Assembly: GCA_900759385.1 (NCBI GenBank)
Contig: CAAEUZ010000064.1
Coordinates: 1-61,217 of the forward strand
DNA length: 61,217 nt
DNA from: an uncultured Oscillospiraceae bacterium
Lineage (GTDB): Bacteria > Bacillota > Clostridia > Oscillospirales > Oscillospiraceae
Direction of reading: 5' to 3'
In this document: positions 7,956 through 18,100 of the stretch, piece after piece
Layout: the number at the start of each line of letters is the position of its first letter
Numbering within the stretch: position 1 is the first letter of the stretch
Notes under the pieces: generated by a model
Databases searched by the model: none
What the model was told of the DNA's origin: nothing
The model's input: the letters and a program-made list of their open reading frames with translations, nothing else
Translations under genes and position numbers: made by a program

Positions 7956-10304
7956 ATGGCGAAAGGAAAGACGGCGCTCGTGATAGTCGAGTCGCCGGCG
8001 AAGGCGAGGACCATAGAGAAATACCTGGGCGAGGACTTTAAAGTCGTGGCCAGCATGGGCCATCTGAGGGACCTGCCCAAGAGCACTATGGGCGTGGATA
8101 TAGAAAACGGGTTTACGCCCAAATATATACCGGTCAAGGGCAAGGAAGACATAATAGCCGAGTTGAAAAAGCGGGCCAAATCCGCCAGCATGGTCTATCT
8201 GGCAACCGACCCGGACCGCGAGGGCGAGGCTATAGCGTGGCACCTGAAGGAGCTTCTCGAGCTCCCGGACGACAAGGCCTGCCGCGTCACATTCAACGAG
8301 ATCACCAAGAAGGTCGTGACCGAGAGCATAAAGGCCCCGCGCGACATCGACATTGACCTGGTGGACGCGCAGCAGGCGCGGCGCATACTCGACCGCATCG
8401 TCGGCTATGAGCTGAGCCCGCTGCTGTGGAAAAAGATCCGCCGCGGCCTCTCGGCCGGCCGCGTACAGAGCGTGGCCACGCGCATGGTGGTGGACCGTGA
8501 GCGCGAGATACGCGCCTTTGTGCCGGAGGAGTACTGGCTGCTGGACGCCACGCTGCTGCGTGCCGACGGGAGCGAGTTCACCGCCCGCTATTACGGCGAG
8601 GGCAAGAAAAAGACCGAGCTCAAAAACGAGGCGCAGGTTGACGCCGTCATTGCCGACGTGAAGGACAGCACCTTCACCATAGACGCGGTCAAGCGCGGCA
8701 AGAAGGAGCGCAGCCCTTCGCCCCCGTTTATAACCAGTACCATGCAGCAGGAGGCCAGCCGCCGCCTGGGCATGACGCCGCGGCGCACGATGAGCATTGC
8801 CCAGCAGCTCTACGAGGGCGTGGACATCACCGGGCAGGGCACCATCGGCCTTATCACCTACATGCGTACCGACTCGCTGCGCCTGAGCGAGGAGGCCCTG
8901 AGCGCCGCGCGCAGCTATATAACCGCGCACTACGGCGAGGCGTACTGCCCGGCGCAGCCGCGCCGCTATAAGGCCCGGGCCGGGGCCCAGGACGCGCACG
9001 AGGCCATCAGGCCCACCAACGCGGCCCTGGCGCCGGAGATGGTGCGCAAGGACCTGACGCGCGAGCAGTATCAGCTCTACCGCCTCATCTGGGGCCGCTT
9101 CACCGCCTGCCAGATGGCCAACGCGGTGTATGATAACGTATCCGTCGATGCCTCCTGCGCCGGCCATGTGTTCCGCGCCGGATATTCCGAGCTCGTCTTC
9201 CCCGGCTATACCGCCGTGTATGACGACGATAAGGACGACGAGAGCATCGCGCCCGTCAAGCGCATACCCAACCTCACCGAGGGCGAGAGCGCTAACTGCA
9301 AAAAGCTCGAGAAGGAGCAGCGCTTCACCCAGCCGCCCAGCCGCTACACGGAGGCGACGCTCATCCGCGCGATGGAGGAGAAGGGTATCGGCCGCCCGAG
9401 TACCTATGCGCCTACCATCACCACGATAATCAGCCACGAGTACGTGGTCAAGGAAGGGCGCTACCTGCGTCCCACCTCGCTGGGCGAGACGGTGACCGGG
9501 CTCATGGAGGAGCGCTTCCCGGATATAGTTGACCTCAAGTTCACCGCCCGCATGGAGGACGGCCTGGACGAGATAGAAAAGGGCGAGAAGGACTGGAAGA
9601 ACTACCTGTCCGACTTCTACGGCGGCTTTGAAAAAGAGATGAAGGACGCCGAGACGGCCATGGAGGGCGTACGCATCAAGGTGCCGGACGAGGAGTCTGA
9701 CGAGGTCTGCCCCAACTGCGGGCGCAAGCTCGTCTACAAATCCGGGCGCTTCGGCCGCTTCCTGGCCTGCCCCGGCTACCCGGACTGCACCTTCACCATG
9801 CCCATAGTGGTGGAGATGCCGGGCAAATGCCCGGCCTGCGGAGGCAGGCTGCTCAAGCGCACCTCCCGCAACGGCTACGCATATTACGCCTGCGAGCGCG
9901 GGAAGGACTGCCCCTGGCGCGGCACAGGCGCCGACGGCAGGGAGATCATAGGCTTCATGACCTGGGACGTGCCGACCAAGGACAACTGCCCCGAGTGCGG
10001 CAAGACTCTCTTCAAGCGCTCCGGCCGCGGCCGCAGCAAGCCGTTCTGCATCAATCCCGAGTGTGCGAACTACCTCCCGCCCGAGCAGCGCGGCTATAAG
10101 CCAAGGAAGGCGGCAGACAAGGCCGAAGGCGAGAACGCCGGGGACGCATCCGGGCAGGACGGGGCCGAGGCGGAGGAAAAAAAGCCGGCCGCGAAAAAAA
10201 CCGCGGCCAAGAAGACAGCCGCCGGTAAGACGGCACCGAAAAAGTCCGCCGCTGCGCGCAAGAGCGCGGCCAAGAAGGCCGGCAGCGAAAAGGAGGCCGG
10301 ATAA
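7956..10304 (+). CDS. topA: DNA topoisomerase I
   Basis: 782 residues; a type IA topoisomerase that relaxes negative supercoils by cutting one strand through a 5'-phosphotyrosine. The N-terminal Toprim domain shows IVESPAKARTIEKYL and DPDREGEAIAWHL. The catalytic Tyr is Tyr302 in GLITYMRTDS. The C-terminal part holds three Cys4 zinc-ribbon repeats (from about residue 585: CPNCGRKL, CPACGGRL, CPECGKTL) and a Lys/Ala-rich basic tail of about 50 residues. The stop codon overlaps the trmFO start by one base (TAATG), showing tight coupling. Confidence 0.97.
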   Translation: MAKGKTALVIVESPAKARTIEKYLGEDFKVVASMGHLRDLPKSTMGVDIENGFTPKYIPVKGKEDIIAELKKRAKSASMVYLATDPDREGEAIAWHLKELLELPDDKACRVTFNEITKKVVTESIKAPRDIDIDLVDAQQARRILDRIVGYELSPLLWKKIRRGLSAGRVQSVATRMVVDREREIRAFVPEEYWLLDATLLRADGSEFTARYYGEGKKKTELKNEAQVDAVIADVKDSTFTIDAVKRGKKERSPSPPFITSTMQQEASRRLGMTPRRTMSIAQQLYEGVDITGQGTIGLITYMRTDSLRLSEEALSAARSYITAHYGEAYCPAQPRRYKARAGAQDAHEAIRPTNAALAPEMVRKDLTREQYQLYRLIWGRFTACQMANAVYDNVSVDASCAGHVFRAGYSELVFPGYTAVYDDDKDDESIAPVKRIPNLTEGESANCKKLEKEQRFTQPPSRYTEATLIRAMEEKGIGRPSTYAPTITTIISHEYVVKEGRYLRPTSLGETVTGLMEERFPDIVDLKFTARMEDGLDEIEKGEKDWKNYLSDFYGGFEKEMKDAETAMEGVRIKVPDEESDEVCPNCGRKLVYKSGRFGRFLACPGYPDCTFTMPIVVEMPGKCPACGGRLLKRTSRNGYAYYACERGKDCPWRGTGADGREIIGFMTWDVPTKDNCPECGKTLFKRSGRGRSKPFCINPECANYLPPEQRGYKPRKAADKAEGENAGDASGQDGAEAEEKKPAAKKTAAKKTAAGKTAPKKSAAARKSAAKKAGSEKEAG

Positions 10305-11617
10305 TGCAGACCGTCACCGTCATCGGCGCGGGGCTTGCGGGCAGCGAGTGCGCCTGGCAGCTGGCCCGGCGCGGAATACATGTCAGGCTGGTGGAGATGA
10401 AGCCGGCCAGGTATACCCCGGCGCACAAGAGTGAGTATTTTGCCGAGCTGGTGTGCTCGAACTCCCTGCGCGGCGACGACCTCACCAACGCCGTTGGCCT
10501 CCTGAAAGAGGAGATGCGCCGCTTGGGCTCGCTCATAATGGAGAGCGCGGAAAAGCACCGCGTAGCCGCCGGCGGCGCGCTGGCCGTTGACCGTGAGGGC
10601 TTCGCCAGGTATATCACCGAGAAGCTGGAGAACGAGCCCAACATAGAGGTCATCCGCGAAGAGGCCGTTGACATCCCCGCAGGGGAGGTGGTAATCGCCA
10701 CCGGCCCGCTCACGAGTGACGCCATGGCGGAGAGGATAAAGCAGCTCTGCCCGGAGTTTGACCTGCATTTTTACGATGCGGTGGCGCCCATAGTCACGCT
10801 TGAGAGCGTGGACATGACCAGCGCCTACCGCGCCAGCCGCTACGGCAAGGGTACGGCGGACTATATAAACTGCCCCATGACGCGCGATGAGTACACCGCC
10901 TTCGTAGCGGAGCTGCGCGGCGCCAAGGAGGCGCCCGTCCACGGCTTTGACGACGGGGCCGTGTTCGAGGGATGCATGCCTGTAGAGGTGATGGCGCGCC
11001 GCGGCGAGGATACGCTCCGCTACGGGCCTATGAAGCCCGTGGGGCTGGTGAACCCGAACACCGGCGCCGAGGACTACGCCGTGGTCCAGCTGCGGCAGGA
11101 CAACGCCGACGGTACGCTCTATAACCTGGTCGGGTTCCAGACCCACCTCACCTGGGGCGAGCAGAAGCGCGTGTTCTCCATGATACCCGCGCTGGGGCAG
11201 GCCGAGTTCGTGCGCTACGGCGTCATGCACCGCAACACCTACCTCGACTCGCCGCGCCTGCTGGACAGGTATTACCGGCTCAGGAGCGAGCCGCGCATCA
11301 GCTTCGCCGGGCAGATGACCGGCGTGGAGGGGTATGTCGAGAGCGCCGCCAGCGGCCTGCTGGTGGGCGTGGAGACGGCGGCAAGGGTGCTGGGCATGGA
11401 GAGCGTGGACTTCCCGCGCGAGACTGCCATAGGCGCCCTGGCCGAGTACGTTTCCGGCGGCAGCGTGGGCGACTTCCAGCCGATGAACATAAATTTTGGC
11501 ATAATCACGCCGCTGGGCTATCGTGTCAAGGGCAAGCGCAACAAAAATGCGGAGATATCCAAACGCTCCCTTGAGATCATAGACCGGCTCAAAGCAAAGG
11601 AGGTATTTACCTGTTGA
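10304..11617 (+). CDS. trmFO: Folate/FAD-dependent tRNA (uracil-54-C5)-methyltransferase TrmFO
   Basis: 437 residues, full length. TrmFO makes ribothymidine at position 54 of tRNA with methylenetetrahydrofolate and FADH2. The N-terminal FAD-binding motif IGAGLAGSE (residues 7-15) and the family signatures HKSEYFAELVCSNSLRGD, GPLTSDAMA and PMKPVGLVNP are present. The topA-trmFO order is common in Firmicutes. The stop TGA overlaps the TTG start of plsX. Confidence 0.97.
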   Translation: MQTVTVIGAGLAGSECAWQLARRGIHVRLVEMKPARYTPAHKSEYFAELVCSNSLRGDDLTNAVGLLKEEMRRLGSLIMESAEKHRVAAGGALAVDREGFARYITEKLENEPNIEVIREEAVDIPAGEVVIATGPLTSDAMAERIKQLCPEFDLHFYDAVAPIVTLESVDMTSAYRASRYGKGTADYINCPMTRDEYTAFVAELRGAKEAPVHGFDDGAVFEGCMPVEVMARRGEDTLRYGPMKPVGLVNPNTGAEDYAVVQLRQDNADGTLYNLVGFQTHLTWGEQKRVFSMIPALGQAEFVRYGVMHRNTYLDSPRLLDRYYRLRSEPRISFAGQMTGVEGYVESAASGLLVGVETAARVLGMESVDFPRETAIGALAEYVSGGSVGDFQPMNINFGIITPLGYRVKGKRNKNAEISKRSLEIIDRLKAKEVFTC

Positions 11618-12645
11618 GGATACTTATTGACGCAATGGGAGGCGACAACGCGCCGCAGGCCCCGGTACTGGGCGCGCTCAGAGCGGCCAGGGAGCTTGGC
11701 GTAGACGTCACGCTGATTGGCCAGAGAGAGAAAATAGAGCCGCTCCTGAGCGGCGAGGCCCGCGCAGACATAGTTGACGCGCGGGAGATAATCACGATGG
11801 AGGACGACCCCAGCACGGCCACGCGCCGCAAGAAGGACTCGTCCATGTCCGTTGCGCTGAAGATGCTGCGCAGCGGCGAGGGCGACGCGGTGGTGTCCGC
11901 CGGCAGCACAGGCGCACTGCTGACCGGGGCCACGCTCACGGCCAAGCGCATACCCGGCATACGCCGCGCGGCCCTGGCGCCCGTGCTGCCTAACGGTGCC
12001 CGGGGCGTCATGCTAATAGACTGTGGTGCAAACGTGGAGTGCACCCCCGAGTATCTGCTGCAATTTGCCTACATGGGCAGTTTCTACGCCGATAAGATCA
12101 TGGGCTGCCCGCGGCCGCGTGTGGGCCTGCTGAGCAACGGCTCTGAGCCAACCAAGGGCGCGCCGCTGCAGAAGCAGAGCTTCAAGCTGCTGCAGAAGGC
12201 GTCCGACGCCGGGCGCATCAACTTCATCGGCAACGTAGAGGGTACGGACGTCATGGCCGGCGGCGTGGACGTTGTGGTGACGGACGGCTTTACCGGCAAC
12301 GTTTTCCTCAAGGCCAGCGAGGGCATGATCAAATTCGCCCTCGGCCAGCTCAAGGGCGTTTTCTATGCCAGCACCAAGAACAAGCTGGCCGCCGCCGTGC
12401 TCAAGAACGACCTTCAGTCCATGAAGGACGGGCTTGACGTCAACAAAATTGGCGGTACGGCCCTGCTGGGCATTTCCAGGCCGGTCATAAAGGCTCACGG
12501 CTCCTCAAATGAGGAGGCTATATTCAGCGCAATACGCCAGGCCGTAAACTTCTCACGCGCCGGCGTTATTGAAGAGATAGAGAAAAACATAGAGCACATG
12601 CGCCTCGACCCCGAAGAGGCAGCGGAAATGGAGGAGACAAAATGA
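11614..12645 (+). CDS. plsX: Phosphate acyltransferase PlsX
   Basis: 343 residues from TTG 11614, which overlaps the trmFO stop and follows AAAGGAGG (11596-11603). PlsX converts acyl-ACP to acyl-phosphate for phospholipid synthesis at the membrane. The signatures DAMGGDNAP at the N-terminus, VSAGSTGALLTGA, LIDCGANVECTPEYL and NVEGTDVMAGGVDVVVTDGF are all present. The plsX-acpP-rnc order is classical in bacteria. The gene overlaps acpP by four bases. Confidence 0.97.
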   Translation: MRILIDAMGGDNAPQAPVLGALRAARELGVDVTLIGQREKIEPLLSGEARADIVDAREIITMEDDPSTATRRKKDSSMSVALKMLRSGEGDAVVSAGSTGALLTGATLTAKRIPGIRRAALAPVLPNGARGVMLIDCGANVECTPEYLLQFAYMGSFYADKIMGCPRPRVGLLSNGSEPTKGAPLQKQSFKLLQKASDAGRINFIGNVEGTDVMAGGVDVVVTDGFTGNVFLKASEGMIKFALGQLKGVFYASTKNKLAAAVLKNDLQSMKDGLDVNKIGGTALLGISRPVIKAHGSSNEEAIFSAIRQAVNFSRAGVIEEIEKNIEHMRLDPEEAAEMEETK

Positions 12646-12878
12646 TTTATGAGAAGATCCGTGACCTGGTAGCCAAGCAGTTCGTGGTGGATGCCGACAG
12701 CCTCAGCCGCGAGACCAGCTTCACCGACGACCTGAACGCCGACAGCCTGGACGTGGTGGAGCTGAGCATGACCATTGAGGAGATGTTCGACCTCGGCGAG
12801 ATCAGCGAGGACGACCTCAAGGGCATAAGCACCATCGGCGACCTCGTCGATTACGTGGAGAAAGCCTCGGCCAACTGA
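12642..12878 (+). CDS. acpP: Acyl carrier protein
   Basis: 78 acidic residues with the phosphopantetheine attachment motif NADSLDVVEL; the attachment Ser is Ser35. It carries growing acyl chains for fatty-acid and phospholipid synthesis. It overlaps plsX by four bases and rnc by one base, so the three are translationally coupled. Confidence 0.97.
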   Translation: MIYEKIRDLVAKQFVVDADSLSRETSFTDDLNADSLDVVELSMTIEEMFDLGEISEDDLKGISTIGDLVDYVEKASAN

Positions 12879-13552
12879 TGCAGGCCATAGAGGAAAAAAT
12901 CGGCTACAGCTTCCGGGACGCGGAGCTGCTGACAAACGCGCTCACTCACAGTTCCTATGCCAACGAGAACCGGGGCAGGAGCTGTGAGAGCAACGAGCGT
13001 CTGGAGTTCCTCGGCGACAGCGTGCTCGGCCTCGTGGTGGCAGACGCTCTGTACCGCCGCTTTCCGGGCCTGCCGGAGGGGCGCATGACGCGGCTGCGCG
13101 CGCAGCTGGTGTGCGAGGAGAGCCTGCACCATGTGGCGGCCCAGCTCGGCCTGGGCGAGTATATCCGCCTGGGCAGGGGAGAGGAGCACACCGGAGGCAG
13201 GAACCGCACCAGCATCCTGGCCGACGCGGTAGAAGCCCTCATAGCCGCCATGTATCTCGACGGAGGCATGGAGGTGGCGCGCGGCTTTATAGAGCGCTAC
13301 ATACTGACCGCCCTCGACGGGGAGATGCCCGCCGTCGGCGACTGCAAGACGGAGCTGCAGGAGCTGGTCCAGCGCAAGAGCGGCAGCGTACTCACCTATG
13401 AGCTGCTGGGCGAGAGCGGCCCCGACCACGACAAGACCTTCACCAGCCAGGTGAGCCTGAACGGCAGGCCCATCGGCTCCGGCTCGGGGCGCACCAAAAA
13501 GGAGGCCGAGCAGGCCGCCGCCCGCGCCGCGCTGCGGGAAATGAACAGATGA
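12878..13552 (+). CDS. rnc: Ribonuclease III
   Basis: 224 residues. The endonuclease domain (residues 1-150) carries the signature ERLEFLGDS (40-48) and the second acidic cluster in SILADAVEALIAAMYLDGG; a double-stranded RNA-binding domain follows (about 155-222). It processes rRNA precursors and structured mRNAs. It overlaps acpP by one base and the radical SAM gene by four bases. In many Firmicutes rnc is followed directly by smc; here a radical SAM gene and a small membrane protein lie between them. Confidence 0.96.
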   Translation: MQAIEEKIGYSFRDAELLTNALTHSSYANENRGRSCESNERLEFLGDSVLGLVVADALYRRFPGLPEGRMTRLRAQLVCEESLHHVAAQLGLGEYIRLGRGEEHTGGRNRTSILADAVEALIAAMYLDGGMEVARGFIERYILTALDGEMPAVGDCKTELQELVQRKSGSVLTYELLGESGPDHDKTFTSQVSLNGRPIGSGSGRTKKEAEQAAARAALREMNR

Positions 13553-14550
13553 GCGCGCGGGAGAGCATAATACCCGTCTTCGTACCGCACCTGGGATGCC
13601 CGAACGACTGCGTCTTCTGCAACCAGCGGCGCATATCCGGCTCCGTCGCCCCCGCGACGGCTGAGGACGTGGTCTCGGCGATAGAGAACGCGCTGAGGCT
13701 CACCCCGCCGGGTACGTGCCGCCAGCTGGCTTTCTACGGAGGTTCGTTCACGGCCATACCCGTCGCCGAGCAGGAGTCGCTGCTGGGCGCGGCCGCGCCG
13801 TACCTGGAGCGGGGCGACATAGCCTCCCTGCGCCTGTCCACGCGGCCGGATGCGATTGACGGTGCAGTCCTGCGCCGGCTGCGCAGATACGGCGTGGAGA
13901 CGATAGAGCTCGGCGCGCAGAGCATGTCCGAGCGCGTGCTGGCGCTCTCCGGCCGCGGCCACACCGCGGCGGACGTGGAGGACGCCGCGAGAGCCGTCAA
14001 GGGCGCGGGGTTCCGGCTCATATTGCAGATGATGACCGGCCTGCCAGGCGCAGATGACGAGAGCGACGTGGAGAGCGCGCGGCGGATTGCCGCGCTGGGC
14101 CCGGACGGCGTGCGCGTCTACCCCACGGTCATAGTGCGGGACACCGCGCTGTGCGACCTGTGGCGGGCCGGACGGTATAAGGAGCACACGGTGGAGGACG
14201 CCGTGCGCGTCTGCGCGCGCATCCTGCCGGTGTTCGAGCAGGCCGGCATCCCCGTCATCCGCCTGGGGCTGAACCCGACGGAGGACCTGTCCGGCGGCGA
14301 CGCCGTAGGCGGGGCCTACCATCCCGCGCTGGGGGAGCTGGTAAAATCGCGTATAATGCGGGACAGAGCGGAGAAAATATTGTCAGGGGCAAAGAGAGGC
14401 GAACGGGCCGTCCTGCGTGTGAACCCGCGGCTGATGAGCCAGCTGGTGGGGCAGCACGGCGCAAACAGGGCGTACCTCATCGAGCGCTTCGGCCTGAGCG
14501 GGCTCAGGATAGTCCGGGACCCGGATGTGAGCGCGCTCGAGCTTGGCTGA
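13549..14550 (+). CDS. Elp3-like radical SAM protein
   Basis: 333 residues. The radical SAM [4Fe-4S] motif Cys-x3-Cys-x2-Cys is seen in GCPNDCVFCNQ (residues about 16-26), with the Gly-rich SAM-binding segment AFYGGSFTAIP. Downstream, VETIELGAQSMSERVL and GFRLILQMMTGLPG match the Elp3-type TIM barrel, but no acetyltransferase domain follows. Such shorter Elp3-like proteins are common next to rnc/smc in Clostridia; their reaction is unknown, possibly RNA modification. It overlaps rnc by four bases and is the last gene of the operon. Confidence 0.85.
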   Translation: MSARESIIPVFVPHLGCPNDCVFCNQRRISGSVAPATAEDVVSAIENALRLTPPGTCRQLAFYGGSFTAIPVAEQESLLGAAAPYLERGDIASLRLSTRPDAIDGAVLRRLRRYGVETIELGAQSMSERVLALSGRGHTAADVEDAARAVKGAGFRLILQMMTGLPGADDESDVESARRIAALGPDGVRVYPTVIVRDTALCDLWRAGRYKEHTVEDAVRVCARILPVFEQAGIPVIRLGLNPTEDLSGGDAVGGAYHPALGELVKSRIMRDRAEKILSGAKRGERAVLRVNPRLMSQLVGQHGANRAYLIERFGLSGLRIVRDPDVSALELG

Positions 14551-14623
14551 CGCTTTTTTACGAAACTTTTTCCGCACTGTGACCAAATTGTAATCTTCAT
14601 GATGCAATTAGGATACATTTGCG

Positions 14624-14632
14624 TGCTATACT
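14624..14632 (+). promoter_or_regulatory. Extended -10 promoter
   Basis: TG-C-TATACT has the extended -10 form; no good -35 lies 16-18 bases upstream. It would serve the small membrane protein at 14660. Confidence 0.5.
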
Positions 14633-14659
14633 TTCCCTCGCTTTAGGGAGGCGATTTGT

Positions 14660-14887
14660 ATGACCAACTCGAGAAGCAAAGCAATTCGCATCATTATTGC
14701 CACTGCGGCCGTGTCTCTGCTATTGAGCGCTGTGTGCTGCGCGGCGTTTGTCTTGAACCTGACTGGGCTCATGCACGACGGCGCGGCCAGGAGCGCACAG
14801 GTGCCCAAGGACGCCCCCGTGGGCTTTGTCTGGTGCGCCGCCGGGGACGACGATGCCGGTGAGTACACGGTGACTTTCGAGTGCTGA
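14660..14887 (+). CDS. Small single-pass membrane protein of unknown function
   Basis: 75 residues; the ATG follows AGGGAGG by eight bases. Residues about 8-32 form one hydrophobic helix (IRIIIATAAVSLLLSA), then a short, weakly acidic tail that ends in Cys (EYTVTFEC). It could be a membrane anchor or a secreted peptide precursor. No family recognised. It lies on its own between the housekeeping operon and smc. Confidence 0.6.
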   Translation: MTNSRSKAIRIIIATAAVSLLLSAVCCAAFVLNLTGLMHDGAARSAQVPKDAPVGFVWCAAGDDDAGEYTVTFEC

Positions 14888-14890
14888 GTG

Positions 14891-14992
14891 ATGCAGACGG
14901 CAGCGGAAAAAGCTGCGGTGACGGCGGCTGCGGCTCTGTGCTTTTGCAGCTCAGGGCGGATCGTGAGCCCCACCGCGCAAATTGAACAGTAA
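14891..14992 (+). CDS. Possible 33-residue ORF
   Basis: An ATG four bases after the previous stop opens a 33-codon frame that ends just before the terminator at 14995. It is Ala-rich (EKAAVTAAAALCFCSS) and lacks a clear ribosome site. Translational coupling to the 75-residue protein is possible; chance is as likely. Confidence 0.2.
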   Translation: MQTAAEKAAVTAAAALCFCSSGRIVSPTAQIEQ

Positions 14993-14994
14993 GA

Positions 14995-15018
14995 CCCGGG
15001 TAAAGCCCGGGCCTTTTT
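14995..15018 (+). terminator. Intrinsic terminator
   Basis: CCCGGG, a five-base loop, CCCGGG, CC and five T. It separates the small-protein unit from smc. Confidence 0.75.
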
Positions 15019-15041
15019 ACGTCCTGATGTGCCGCAAATTC

Positions 15042-15070
15042 TTGCAAAATCTGTGCGGCTATAATATAAT
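15042..15070 (+). promoter_or_regulatory. smc-ftsY operon promoter
   Basis: TTGCAA (15042-15047), 17-base spacer, perfect TATAAT (15065-15070). The transcript would start near 15077, 44 bases before the smc start. Confidence 0.85.
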
Positions 15071-15120
15071 ATTATGCCCGCATTTTAATTCGGGCGGATG
15101 TTTTTGCGAGGTAATGCGGT

Positions 15121-18100
15121 TTGTACTTAAAGGCATTGGAAATCCAGGGCTTCAAGAGCTTTCCGGAACGCACGAGGCTCACGTTTGAGCGGGACATCAC
15201 CGCCATCGTGGGGCCCAACGGTTCCGGCAAATCGAATATTTCCGACGCCATTTTGTGGGTCATGGGCGAGCAGAGCAGCCGTACGCTGCGCGGCGGGAAG
15301 ATGCAGGACGTCATCTTCGGCGGCACGGCAAAACGGCCCAGCATGGGCGTGGCGCAGGTGTCGCTGATCCTGGACAACTCGGCCGGGCTTTTTGACATAG
15401 ACGCCGAGGAGGTCGCCATCACCCGCAAGTATTACCGTTCGGGAGAGAGCGAGTATTACATCAACCGCCGCCAGGTGCGCCTGCGCGACGTGAACGAGCT
15501 GCTCATGGACACCGGCATGGGCCGGGACGGATACTCGATCATCGGCCAGGGCCGCATAGCCGAGATAGTCAGCGGCAAGAGCGCCGAGCGCCGCGAGGTG
15601 CTTGAGGAGGCCGCGGGCATATCCCGCTACCGCTACCGCAAGGAGGAGGCCGAGCGCCGCCTGGCCCGGACGGACGAGAACCTCCTGCGCATAAACGACA
15701 AAATTGAGGAGCTGGAGCTGCAGGTAAAGCCCCTCAAGGAACAGGCCGAGGTCGCCAGGCGCTACCTGACCCTGCGCGACGAGCTGCGCGTGGCAGAGGT
15801 AAGCCTGTGGATGTACGACTTGGACGTCATACACGCGCAGGCGGACATGGTGGAGGCCGAGTACAACGAGACAAAGGCGGCCCTGGAAGGCGCCAAGAGG
15901 GAGCTGCAGGGTCTGTACAGCCGCAGCGAGGTGCTGACCGAGCGCATGCGCGCCAAGGACGTGGAGGCGGAGGAAAAGCGCTCCGCGCTAACGCGCACGC
16001 AATCGCTCATCGCCGAGCAGGACGCGCGCGCCGCCGCGCTGAAAAGCCGCATAGAGTCCTCCGCCCAGAGCGCCGAGCGCATGAAATCCGAGCTCACCGA
16101 GCAGTCCGGACGCGCACAGGGCGTGGCGGAACAGATAGAGGAGCACCGCCGCCGCATAGGCGAGATTGACAAGCGCCGCAGCGCCCTGAACGAGGAGGCC
16201 GAGAGCGCCAAAAATGTCGCCGAGGGGCGCAGGATGCGCATAGCCAACCGCGAGAGGGACCTGAACGAGCTCACCGACGAGCTGACAAAGCAGATCGTCG
16301 AGCTCAACAGCGCTGACTCGCGCATAAACATGCTCGAAGAGATGGAGCGCGAGTACGAGGGCTTCGGCGGGGCGGTCAAGGCCGTCATGCGCGAGGCCAG
16401 GCGCGGCTCGCTGCGCGGTGTGCACGGCACGGTGTCGGAACTCCTGCGTACGGAGGAGCAGACGGCGCTGGCCATAGAGACCGCGCTGGGGGCGGCGATA
16501 CAGAACGTCGTCGTGGACACGCAGAACGACGGCAAGCGCGCCATAGAGTTCCTGCAGCGCCGCAACGCCGGCCGGGCCACCTTCCTTCCCATGGATGCCA
16601 TGCGCGGCGGACGGCTGGACCGCATCCCAGGCGAGGACGAGGGCTGCCTCGGTCTCGCGGTGGACCTGATAGATTTTGACCCGCGTTATAAAAACGTGTT
16701 TGAAAACCTGCTGGGGCGCACGCTCATAGCCGAGACCCTGACGGATGCGATAGCCATCTCCCGCCGCAACGGCGGACGGGTGCGCATCGTCACCCTTGAC
16801 GGCCAGGTCATGAACGCCGGCGGCTCCATGACAGGCGGCAGCGCCGGTAAGAACGCCGGCATACTCTCGCGCCGCAGCGAACTGGAGAAGCTGCAGGCCG
16901 GACGCGGTCGCATGGCCAGGCGCCGCGACGAGCTGAGCGCCAAATGCGACGAGCTCAAGCGCACGCTTGCCGCCGCGCGCTATGAGCTGGACGTGGCGGC
17001 CCAGGAGCTGCAGAATATCAATAACGAGCTCGCCTCCCTGGAAGCGGAGCGCCGCGCGACGCAGAGCGCCGTGCAGCAGTTCGAGGTCCTGCTGACAGGA
17101 CTCACCGGCGACAGGGCCGCGCGTGAGAAGGCCATAGCGGACACTTTGGCCGCCGTGGACAGCTATCAGCGCGAGCTCGACGGAGTCAACGCCCGCACAG
17201 CCGAGCTGAACGCCGAGGCCGAGAAAATACGCGCCTCCATCAGCGAGGCCACGGCCACACGCCTGGAGGTCGAGGGCGAGCGCACGCGCACGGACAAGGC
17301 CGCGCAGGAGAAGAATGCGGCCATACTCGACCTGGAGCGGGCCCTGGCCAGGGCAGAGCAGAAAAAGCTCAGCGCCGAGATGGAGGAAAAGCAGCTGACG
17401 GACAAGCTCTGGGACGGCTACGAGCTCAGCCACAGCGCCGCGGAAGCGCTGCGGGAGCCGGTGGAGAGCCGCGCGAAGGCGGCACGGCGTATTGCCGACC
17501 TCCGCAAGGAGATGGGCTCGCTGGGCAACCCGAATATAGGCGCCATCGACGAGTACAAGCGCGTGAGCGAGCGGTACGAGTTCCTGGCCGGGCAGCGCGA
17601 CGACGTCGAGAAGGCAAAAAACGAGCTTCTGGGTATAATTTCCGATATAACCGGGGAAATGAGAAGTATATTCTCCCGCGAGTTCGCCGCAATCAATGAG
17701 AGCTTCAAGGAGACGTTCACCGAGCTCTTCGGCGGCGGCAGCGCGGAGCTGACCATAACGCCGGCCGACGACGTGCTCACGGGCGACATAGATATCCGCG
17801 TGCAGCCGCCCGGCAAGGCGGTCACTACGCTGACGCTGCTCTCCGGCGGAGAGATGGCCTTCGTGGCCATAGCGCTGTACTTTGCGATTATAAAAATACG
17901 GCCCACGCCGTTCTGCGTGATGGACGAGATAGAGGCCGCGCTGGACGAGGCCAACGTCAACCGCTTTGCCTCCCATATGCGCGAGCTGAGCGGAAAGACG
18001 CAGTTCATAGTCATAACCCACCGCCGCGGCACCATGGAGGAGGCCGACAGGCTGTACGGGGTGACGATGCAGGAAAAGGGCGTGTCCAAGGTCATAGAGC

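Noticed and set aside
10140..10300. Lys/Ala repeats at the end of topA as a mobile or repeat element
   Set aside because: A basic C-terminal tail is common in topoisomerase I; the frame is intact.
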